Of a stretch of 64,000 nt of DNA, positions 57,926 through 64,000 are shown in pieces. Made by a program: the position numbers and the translations under genes. Position 1 is the stretch's first letter; the number at the start of each line of letters is the position of its first letter. The DNA comes from Christensenellaceae bacterium (GTDB taxonomy: Bacteria > Bacillota > Clostridia > Christensenellales > Borkfalkiaceae), in the NCBI GenBank assembly GCA_948890655.1, contig CAQTYU010000007.1:1-64000 (forward strand), in the 5' to 3' direction. A model generated the notes under the pieces. The model did no database searches, had not been told where the DNA came from, and worked only from the letters and a program-made list of their open reading frames with translations.

Positions 57926-58993
57926 TTACGGATTATCGAAAATCTGTTTCAGCCTTGCAATTTTTTCGTCGAAGAACGTTCTGTCGTCGGATTCAAGGTC
58001 TTTATATTTTTTATAAATCGCGGGTATCAGCCTGTAAAGGTTTTTGTTGAATTCGTTTATGTCTCTCATTCCCCAGGCGGTCAGCGCGCTGTAAGCAAAG
58101 TCAACAAGTCTTTCGCGTTCTTCAATGGAAATCTCGGCAAACCAGTTGTTCACTGTCTGTTCCAGCCTAATCGAAAATTTCGACCTGTCATTTAAATAGC
58201 AAAAGTCTCCGTCCTTTATTTCCCACGAAAAAGGGTCGTGTTGCAAAAGGTATAAGTTGCGGCTCTTAATTATGGAATAACATTCGCGCGTTTCAAACAA
58301 CATCCCTACAAAAGAGGACTGAGGAACTAATTTTGTTATTCTGCCGGCTATATTTTGGTAACCTTCTTCGCTGTAAACGTCGTTTATAAATCCCGGACCG
58401 TCGAAATTGAACACTCCGGCAATTCTTTTCTGCAATTCCCCGCCTGCGTTAACCGCCGCGTACGTGGCTATATTTCCGCCCTTGGAATGTCCTCCGGAAT
58501 AGAATTCGCCTTCCGGAAATTTTTTCATTTCCGCCATAAGATATTCAACCGCCGCCTGTTGCGAAGGAATGGGATAATTGCAGGCAAGGTTAAAATCCTC
58601 TTTCCATCCGGTAAAAGACGGGTCGGTGCCGCGGAACGACAAAAAGTACTTATTTTTGCTTATTTTAATGCATATTGCCGCAAATTGTTTTTCGCTGGCT
58701 TCATCTCTCTCGTCCTTAAAGTCGAAAAATCTTATGTTCTCGAATCTGGGGTTGTCCGTTAAAAGTTTAAAAAGTTTTTTGCTTTTTTTTGGCGAAAACG
58801 CTTCCGCGTACATTTCCTTGTCGGTCAAAAGACCGTATTTTTCAAAATTTTTCAGCGAAACGCTCTTTTTTCCTTTAACGTAGCTTGGATAAGTGTAGTA
58901 GGAGAGCCAACTTAAAATAACCGCGTCCACACGGTTAAAGGGGCTCTTTTCAAAACTTTCGCGTTTGTTGGCTGCGTAATTTAAAATATTCAC
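57926..58993 (-). CDS. DUF2974 lipase-like protein
   Basis: A 355-residue cytoplasmic alpha/beta hydrolase of the class 3 lipase-like DUF2974 family: NKYFLSFRGTDPSFTGWKEDFNLA, the nucleophile in YSGGHSKGGNIATYAA, and VFNFDGPGF. The start is taken as GTG 58993, which overlaps the FmdB stop (GTGA); an ATG 36 bp upstream would overlap FmdB by 40 bp. Substrate unknown; may act on lipids or glycans. Last gene of the corA-fmdB-lipase group. Confidence 0.75.
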   Translation of the reverse strand: MNILNYAANKRESFEKSPFNRVDAVILSWLSYYTYPSYVKGKKSVSLKNFEKYGLLTDKEMYAEAFSPKKSKKLFKLLTDNPRFENIRFFDFKDERDEASEKQFAAICIKISKNKYFLSFRGTDPSFTGWKEDFNLACNYPIPSQQAAVEYLMAEMKKFPEGEFYSGGHSKGGNIATYAAVNAGGELQKRIAGVFNFDGPGFINDVYSEEGYQNIAGRITKLVPQSSFVGMLFETRECYSIIKSRNLYLLQHDPFSWEIKDGDFCYLNDRSKFSIRLEQTVNNWFAEISIEERERLVDFAYSALTAWGMRDINEFNKNLYRLIPAIYKKYKDLESDDRTFFDEKIARLKQIFDNP

Positions 58994-59187
58994 TTGCAGC
59001 CCCCGCAGTTTTTGCAGTTCCCGCTGCATTTCTTTGCGGATTTTCCCGTCGATGAAAACATTTCACCGCAATAATTCCGTTTTGCAACCGTTCCGCAAGC
59101 AGGACAGCGCACTTCGTCGTCGAACTTTTTAACAAGCTCGTCAAAGTTCTCTTTGCAGTTTTCGCAAAAATACTGTAAAAGCGGCAT
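58990..59187 (-). CDS. FmdB-type zinc-ribbon protein
   Basis: A 65-residue protein: MPLLQYFCENCKENFDEL and RCPACGT form the zinc ribbon of FmdB-like regulators, and the tail has CSGNCKNCGGC, more cysteines. Often called a putative regulator; no DNA target known. The ATG lies 1 bp from the corA stop, and its stop overlaps the lipase start. Confidence 0.85.
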   Translation of the reverse strand: MPLLQYFCENCKENFDELVKKFDDEVRCPACGTVAKRNYCGEMFSSTGKSAKKCSGNCKNCGGCK

Positions 59188-59188
59188 T

Positions 59189-60196
59189 TTAGTCCTCCGT
59201 GCGTCTGTTTCTCTTTTCTTTTTTCCTCTTTTTTGTTTTTTTAATCTTTTGCATTGAATTGCCTTTAAAAAGAATAACGGCAATAACCGCGGTTACGGCA
59301 AGCGCAACGCCGGCAACCACCCAAAACCAGATTGTTTCGCCGAACTTAACGCCTTGCTGAAAGGGTACGGGCATATTCATTCCCCAAAGTCCTGCAATCA
59401 ACGTTGGCAAGGCAAGCAGAATGGTTATTATGGTCAGCTTCTTCATCGAATCGTTCGCGTTGTTCGAAATTATCGAACCGTACGCGTCCATCGTCACGCT
59501 CAGAATATTTTTGTAAATGTTACAGGTTTCAATCGCCTGTTTGTTCTCAATGCCCAAATCTTCATATAAATCCATATAGTCCTGATTCGCGGCAACCTGT
59601 GCGACCTTGCAAAATTTTTCATGCACGCGTTCGTTTGAATTGAGCGAGGTTGAAAAATAGACGAGCGAATTCTGCAAATCCAAAAGCTGTATTATTTCCT
59701 CGTTTTTCATAGTCTTGTCAACTTCGTTCTGTATTCTGTGGTTTTTTCTGTCAATCTGCTTAAGGCAGTACAAAAATCTCTTTGCATTACCCATCATAAA
59801 AGTAAGCGCAAAATGCACGGGCTTTCCGCAAAAAATCTTTTCCCTGCCTACGATAAATTCCTTTAAAACGTTGTTGCCTTTAAGGCATACGGTAACAATG
59901 CATTTGTCGTTGTAAATTACTGCAAGGGGAAGAGTAGTATAACTGTCGCCCGAGGCCGTTTCCTCTATTATAGGGCAGTCCAGAATAAACATACTGCACC
60001 CGTCGTCAAAGTCCGCGCGCGCTCTCTCTTCTTCGTCGAGTGCCGCTTTAATCATATACTCCGGCACGCCGGAAACAGCTGAAACGTCCTCGCATTCGTC
60101 GTCTGTGGGGTTAACCATATCAACCCAGCACGTATCTTTAAAAAATTCCGCCTTTTCGAGCCCGCCGTTTTTTGCGGAAATAAAAAATTTAACCAT
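59189..60196 (-). CDS. corA: CorA-family magnesium/cobalt transporter
   Basis: A 335-residue protein: N-terminal cytoplasmic alpha/beta domain, long helix (about 130-255), and two C-terminal membrane helices with the selectivity loop LWGMNMPVP (GMN) between about 270 and 310, then a very basic tail of Lys/Arg. It forms a pentameric Mg2+ channel. GAGGTG lies before ATG. A 180-nt leader with a micro-ORF and attenuator-like hairpin lies upstream, so expression is probably regulated by Mg2+ or by translation of the leader. Confidence 0.93.
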   Translation of the reverse strand: MVKFFISAKNGGLEKAEFFKDTCWVDMVNPTDDECEDVSAVSGVPEYMIKAALDEEERARADFDDGCSMFILDCPIIEETASGDSYTTLPLAVIYNDKCIVTVCLKGNNVLKEFIVGREKIFCGKPVHFALTFMMGNAKRFLYCLKQIDRKNHRIQNEVDKTMKNEEIIQLLDLQNSLVYFSTSLNSNERVHEKFCKVAQVAANQDYMDLYEDLGIENKQAIETCNIYKNILSVTMDAYGSIISNNANDSMKKLTIITILLALPTLIAGLWGMNMPVPFQQGVKFGETIWFWVVAGVALAVTAVIAVILFKGNSMQKIKKTKKRKKEKRNRRTED

Positions 60197-60256
60197 CGGT
60201 ACACCTCAAAATTTTGTCGTTTAACCGTTTTTGCGCAAAAATTTCCGCATAAAAAA

Positions 60257-60279
60257 ATGCACGGAATAATTCCGTGCAT
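60257..60279 (-). terminator. Attenuator hairpin in the corA leader
   Basis: On the minus strand ATGCACGGAA, loop TTA, TTCCGTGCAT (60279-60257), then seven T. It lies between the leader frame and corA. Its 5-prime arm and loop (60275-60267) can instead pair with TAATTCCGT (60307-60299 on the minus strand), which would prevent the hairpin. Confidence 0.85.
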
Positions 60280-60309
60280 AACAAAATTTTGCTTCTGTAC
60301 GGAATTACT

Positions 60310-60351
60310 CTATTTTATAATATTGCGCTTTCGACTGTCAGACGCGTCCAT
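60310..60351 (-). CDS. 13-residue leader peptide of corA
   Basis: Frame MDASDSRKRNIIK with stop TAG, preceded by AAGGAG (60363-60358) at 6-nt spacing. Two early Asp residues and a later Arg-Lys-Arg run recall the MgtL leader of E. coli, in which acidic residues destabilise translating ribosomes at low Mg2+. The stop lies directly before the anti-terminator strand (60307-60299), so ribosome position would decide the fold. Confidence 0.55.
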   Translation of the reverse strand: MDASDSRKRNIIK

Positions 60352-60381
60352 AACGCTCTCCTTATAATAATTTGTAATTCA

Positions 60382-60410
60382 ATTATATATTATTATATTT
60401 AAAATTGCAA
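60382..60410 (-). promoter_or_regulatory. Promoter of the corA leader
   Basis: Minus strand TTGCAA (60410-60405), 17-bp spacer, TATAAT (60387-60382). Start near 60375, giving about 180 nt before corA. Confidence 0.75.
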
Positions 60411-60442
60411 GTTTAGGTTATAACCAAATTTTATTAAATTTT

Positions 60443-61897
60443 TCAAATCAGCACTTTACCTTCCAGGAAAGATTTAAAAAATCCTTCCAAATCGGTACCG
60501 CTTTTAATAAAGCAGCCGCACAAATCGTCCGTGCTTGCGATTTTGCCTTTATTATTTTCAAAATAGTTTTTAAGCCCCGCCGCAAACTTTTCATCGCCGA
60601 CGGATTTTCTCAGCATATCAAACATTATAAGCCCCTTGTTGTACGTAATGTTGTTATATTCGAATTCGCTCGGATAATCCTTTAAATTCCTCGTCATACT
60701 CGTATCCACTTCGCCTTTAAGCTGGCTGTAAACGGTAAAGTACGCCCTGTAAGCATTTGTCGCCGAATTAACAAGTCCCGTACGCGTAAATCCGTAAGAG
60801 GGGTTGTTTTCAAAGAACATAAGGGTGGAGTATTCCGCCAGTCCCTCGTCCTGCCAGGCGTTGTTCATCTGGTCGCTGCCAACCATCGCATACCACCACT
60901 GGTGCGCGTTTTCGTGCACTATGGTATAAACGTTGTTGTCCGAATCCAGTCCCGAAGCAATCATGGTCAGCGCGGGGAATTCCATTCCGCCGTAGCAAAA
61001 TCCGGTCTGTACAACCGAAAGCGAAGGATAAGAGTATTTCCCGAACGTATTCGAAAAGTATTTAAGGCTTTCCGCCGCCGCCGAAAGACTGGTTTGCGCG
61101 TTGTTGTCGTTAAGGTAATAATATTTAACTTCAACGCCGTCGGCGTTCTCTGTCAGAACCTGAAAGTCCTTTGAAAGTACAAATGCAAAATCCCTTGCTC
61201 CGTCCAGCTTGTAATTACCCTTTTTCCTGCCGTTCATTTCCGTTTCCGAAACGGCCTTCCCGCTCGAAGCCGCAGTATATTCGGCAGGGTAATCCAAAGT
61301 CACGTTATAATTCGCACATTCCGAAACGAAAGGGTCCCCGCAGTAATAATAGGGGCATTCCATAAATCCTTCACGTGTGTAAGCGCACAAAACGGGATAA
61401 AAATTGCCCAGATTCACCGTCTTTTCCGTCACGCCCGTGCGGTGGTTTACCTGCGCAAGCGTAAGGGTGTAGCTTATCGTCACTTTAACGCGCTCGTCGG
61501 GGTAAACGGGTTCGGGCAGGTTTACGATAAGAATGTTTTCGTCCGCGCCGGCCACTGTCCAGCCCGCGCAGTTTTCAACGCCCGTAATTTCCATTCTGCC
61601 GTAGCTTTTACCCGCGTAATATGCTTTGTTTTCGTATGTTTGCGAAACGGGTTTCAATTTTGCGTTTTCTCTGAACGCGTTGCCGTAAAGGTTGAATTTC
61701 AAATCGCTCAGTTCATTGTCGGTAGAGTTATAATAGTCGAAATCCACCGTTCCGGTAACAGTTCTTTCATCCGGTTCGTAAATAGCCAAAATATTGTAAA
61801 CCGACGCGTTTGCGTTGTTGTCTCCGCCGCACGCCGTAAGCGAAACCACGCCTGCCGTAACGCACAGTGAAATTAAAATACATAAAATCTTTTTCAC
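60443..61897 (-). CDS. M1-family metallopeptidase lipoprotein
   Basis: A 484-residue lipoprotein (lipobox SLTAC, Cys23). N-terminal beta domain as in M1 aminopeptidases, then the gluzincin active site IVHENAHQWWYAMVGSDQMNNAWQDEGLAEY, with HExxH and the third Glu ligand 18 residues after. It lacks the long C-terminal armadillo domain, as in bacterial short M1 members. It should trim peptides outside the cell. Separate from corA by a promoter region. Confidence 0.88.
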   Translation of the reverse strand: MKKILCILISLCVTAGVVSLTACGGDNNANASVYNILAIYEPDERTVTGTVDFDYYNSTDNELSDLKFNLYGNAFRENAKLKPVSQTYENKAYYAGKSYGRMEITGVENCAGWTVAGADENILIVNLPEPVYPDERVKVTISYTLTLAQVNHRTGVTEKTVNLGNFYPVLCAYTREGFMECPYYYCGDPFVSECANYNVTLDYPAEYTAASSGKAVSETEMNGRKKGNYKLDGARDFAFVLSKDFQVLTENADGVEVKYYYLNDNNAQTSLSAAAESLKYFSNTFGKYSYPSLSVVQTGFCYGGMEFPALTMIASGLDSDNNVYTIVHENAHQWWYAMVGSDQMNNAWQDEGLAEYSTLMFFENNPSYGFTRTGLVNSATNAYRAYFTVYSQLKGEVDTSMTRNLKDYPSEFEYNNITYNKGLIMFDMLRKSVGDEKFAAGLKNYFENNKGKIASTDDLCGCFIKSGTDLEGFFKSFLEGKVLI

Positions 61898-61992
61898 GAT
61901 ACCACCTCTTTTTTACTAACATATCATATGCACGCTGTTTTTCCTTTAAAACGTTTTTAACACTTTTCGGCTTTTAAAAATAAAATAAAGGT

Positions 61993-62655
61993 ATGGTATT
62001 TTGCGTTATAACCGACGAAAACGTGTCGGACAAATCAACGCTGCCCGAGTGCGACGTCGCCGTTTACGGCTTTTACGGACTTGGAGAAGTGAATTACGAA
62101 CGTGAACTCAGGGGCGAAACGGAAAAGTTCGAAGAAGCGGCGCGTCTTTCAAAAAATTCCGCGTGCGGACTTGTCTGCGGCTGCAAAACGGTAAGCCGCG
62201 GTTTAAAACGCAAATCCGTGTCGGTGTCGGACAGAGGCAAACTTCTGGGGATTGCCGATATGAACCACGTACTGGATTGCGAAAATTACAAAAGCGGCGC
62301 GTCTTTGGGCTATTACAATATAAACGGCTGTAACGTGGGGATTTGTATCGAAAACGACTTGCTGTTTCCCGATACGTTTAAATCCCTTGCCATGTGCGGT
62401 TGCAGCGTTATTGTGGCGGTGCTTGAAGAAGTGCGCGACTGCATCCCGCCTCTTTTAATCCGCGCCTATGCCTATCTGTACGGCGTTCCCATCGTTATGT
62501 GCGCGGGCAAAACCGCTTATTTCGCCGATATATCGGGGGCAATTGCCACGTCGACACAGGGAAAAACACTCTTCGAAATTGCTCCCAGGTCAAGTTACCA
62601 CATAGTGACGACCCGCCGTCGGGGCATAACCGCCGACGACCGCCTCGATTTTTAA
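61993..62655 (+). CDS. Carbon-nitrogen hydrolase (nitrilase)-like protein, short and diverged
   Basis: The 220-residue protein has a Cys-containing strand NVGICIENDLLFPDTFKSLAMCGC that fits the nitrilase nucleophile segment (GxxICxDxxFPE), and LIRAYAYLYGVPIVMC corresponds to the following RAxEN strand. The Lys segment is RGKLLGIADMNHVL. It is 40-60 residues shorter than usual and the first Glu is not obvious, so activity is doubtful. AAAGG precedes ATG at short spacing. Unknown substrate. Confidence 0.6.
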   Translation: MVFCVITDENVSDKSTLPECDVAVYGFYGLGEVNYERELRGETEKFEEAARLSKNSACGLVCGCKTVSRGLKRKSVSVSDRGKLLGIADMNHVLDCENYKSGASLGYYNINGCNVGICIENDLLFPDTFKSLAMCGCSVIVAVLEEVRDCIPPLLIRAYAYLYGVPIVMCAGKTAYFADISGAIATSTQGKTLFEIAPRSSYHIVTTRRRGITADDRLDF

Positions 62656-62770
62656 TTTTGCGCGGATTATAAACTTAGCAATATATGGCTTGTTTGTTTC
62701 AAAAGCTCGGCAAGCTTCCGCTCCCGCAATTTACAGGGCTTCAAAAATTTTTTAAAACCCGCCTTTCCGC

Positions 62771-62799
62771 TTGTAATCTGCAAAATTTATTGCTATAAT
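62771..62799 (+). promoter_or_regulatory. Promoter of yicC-gmk
   Basis: TTGTAA (62771-62776), 17-bp spacer, TATAAT (62794-62799). Confidence 0.75.
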
Positions 62800-62841
62800 A
62801 TAGAAAGAAAAATCCGGCTTTGAAATCGGGAGGCGAAAACA

Positions 62842-63717
62842 ATGTACAGTATGACAGGCTTCGGCAGGGGTGAAAGCAAAGAGGGCGGAGTGGAAGTAAC
62901 CGTCGAAATCAAAACGGTAAATAACCGCTATCTCGACGTAACAGTAAAAAGTCCGCGTATTCTGTCCGCGCAGGAAGAGAATATCCGCGCGGCAATCCGT
63001 CGAAAACTAACCCGCGGACACGCCGACGTGTTCGTTTCGCTTACCGACAAGCGCGAGCGTGAAAAGGAACTCCGGCTCGATGAAAGCGCGGCAAAAGCCT
63101 ATGTGGCGGCGGCGGAAAAAATCAAGGCGCTGTTCCCCGGGCTTACCGACGATTTAACGGTAACAAACGTTCTGCGCTTTCCCGACGTAATAAAAACCGA
63201 CGAAGTTGCCGTTGCCGACGACGAAATCGTTTCGGCTTTAAACGGCGCGCTTTCAGCGGCGCTCGAAAAATTAAACTCAATGCGCCTGACCGAGGGCGGC
63301 AAATTACAGACGGACATGCTCTCGCGTATGGATACAATCGAAGAACTTGTTGCCGGCGTTGAAAAACACGCCGCCAACGTAACCGCCAACTACCGCGCAA
63401 AGCTCGAATCCAGAATGAAAAAAATTCTGGACGGAGTTGAAGTTGACGAAAGCAGACTCTTAACCGAAGTCGCATTGTTTGCCGATAAAAGCAATATAGA
63501 CGAAGAATTAACCCGTTTGCATTCTCATATATCGCAGTTCCGCGGCATTTGCAAAGAACCGCTCGTCGGCAGGAAGCTCGACTTTCTCGTTCAGGAATTT
63601 AACCGCGAAACCAACACAATCTGCTCCAAATCCAACGATTTGGAGGTAACGCGTCTCGGGCTGGCTTTGAAGAACGAGATAGAAAAAATCCGCGAGCAGG
63701 TGCAGAACATTGAATAA
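62842..63717 (+). CDS. yicC: YicC-family endoribonuclease
   Basis: A 291-residue protein of the YicC/YloC family, endoribonucleases that bear on RNA decay. N-terminal MYSMTGFGRGESKEGG, VEIKTVNNRYLDV, and the C-terminal block GRKLDFLVQEFNRETNTICSKSNDLEVTRLGLALKNEIEKIREQVQNIE split in two are the hallmarks. GGGAGG (62829-62834) precedes ATG. It overlaps gmk by 8 bp, the usual order apart from remA, which is absent here between them. Confidence 0.93.
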   Translation: MYSMTGFGRGESKEGGVEVTVEIKTVNNRYLDVTVKSPRILSAQEENIRAAIRRKLTRGHADVFVSLTDKREREKELRLDESAAKAYVAAAEKIKALFPGLTDDLTVTNVLRFPDVIKTDEVAVADDEIVSALNGALSAALEKLNSMRLTEGGKLQTDMLSRMDTIEELVAGVEKHAANVTANYRAKLESRMKKILDGVEVDESRLLTEVALFADKSNIDEELTRLHSHISQFRGICKEPLVGRKLDFLVQEFNRETNTICSKSNDLEVTRLGLALKNEIEKIREQVQNIE

Positions 63718-64000
63718 TCAGTTAATCGTCCTTTCCGGTCCGTCCGGCGTGGGCAAAGGCACAATCGTAAACAAACTTTTAAAAAAAGGCGGGTTTGCGC
63801 TCTCCGTTTCGTGTACGACAAGGCAAATGCGAACGGGCGAAGAGGACGGAAAATCTTACTTTTTCATCACAAAAGAAAAATTCGAAAGTTTAATTAAAGA
63901 AGGCGGTTTTCTTGAATATTCCAACCACTTCGGCAATTATTACGGCACTCCCGCAAAATTCGTAAAGGACAGGCTTAAAACGCATGACGTAGTCCTCGAA
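63710..64000 (+). CDS. gmk: Guanylate kinase, N-terminal part
   Basis: The first 97 codons of guanylate kinase, which makes GDP from GMP; it runs off the window end. P-loop LSGPSGVGKGTIV, then SVSCTTRQMRTGEEDGKSYFF (GMP-binding) and GGFLEYSNHFGNYYGTP. The likely start is TTG at 63710, overlapping yicC; AGCAGG (63695-63700) is a plausible ribosome site. Confidence 0.93.
   Translation, partial: MNNQLIVLSGPSGVGKGTIVNKLLKKGGFALSVSCTTRQMRTGEEDGKSYFFITKEKFESLIKEGGFLEYSNHFGNYYGTPAKFVKDRLKTHDVVLE

Overview
The window reads as chromosomal DNA of an anaerobic, low-to-moderate GC Bacillota, probably an uncultured gut clostridium. The basis is the mix of class III ribonucleotide reductase (nrdD/nrdG), Rex, FeoA/FeoB, ECF-type vitamin transporters, a DUF5685 protein, a MocR regulator, and many sigma-A type promoters with exactly 17-bp spacers. 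I saw no tRNA, rRNA, CRISPR array or intact insertion sequence. Placement below phylum level is inference.

Layout. 1-8.5 kb: a DUF4303-like protein, a decayed stretch, then a two-gene pectin-deacylation operon (CE12-type acetylesterase and CE8 pectin methylesterase, both lipoproteins), a deleted hydrolase pseudogene and a sugar O-acetyltransferase. 8.6-12.8 kb: a TerB-like protein and an iron-uptake cluster feoA-feoA-feoB plus a Cys-rich membrane peptide, with two promoters carrying the same operator-like palindrome; a start-less paralog of a small Cys protein follows. 12.9-22.3 kb: a structured leader and an aminotransferase, a small P-loop protein, thrC, trpS, DUF5685, a J-like protein with a frameshifted partial copy, and an rRNA uracil methyltransferase. 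22.3-31.6 kb: a TIR-like/two-TM protein that could be a defence effector, a SIMPL protein, glpK, a minus-strand operon of SPFH, PH-like, ribbon-helix-helix, ATP-grasp and unknown membrane proteins, an HNH protein, and a divergent XRE/Cys-protein pair. 31.7-37 kb: nrdD-nrdG-dut under NrdR-like boxes, then glucokinase-rex. 37-45.9 kb: an unusually long RND pump, an NSS symporter, glyA, and an FMN riboswitch with ribU. 46-53.8 kb: a trypsin-like lipoprotein, then tsaE-tsaB-rimI-hydrolase-MurF-like-ddl, and icd. 53.9-64 kb: an ECF S component facing a MocR regulator, a short transcript encoding micro-peptides, a LytM peptidase, a lipase-like protein, FmdB, corA with an attenuator-like leader, an M1 peptidase lipoprotein, a nitrilase-like protein, yicC and the start of gmk.

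The best candidates for undescribed biology are: (a) the corA leader, with a 13-codon acidic-then-basic reading frame followed by mutually exclusive anti-terminator and terminator pairings; (b) a 30-codon peptide gene with near-consensus promoter and ribosome site beside a cluster of TTATGTTA repeats; (c) the TIR-like/two-TM protein; (d) the roughly 260-nt structured leader before the aminotransferase; (e) the XRE repressor whose inverted repeats sit in both divergent promoters. Three genes (glpK, the HNH gene, icd) share a -10 box exactly 6 nt before ATG and no ribosome site, which suggests leaderless messages. All functional names are homology judgements by eye; no database search was run.
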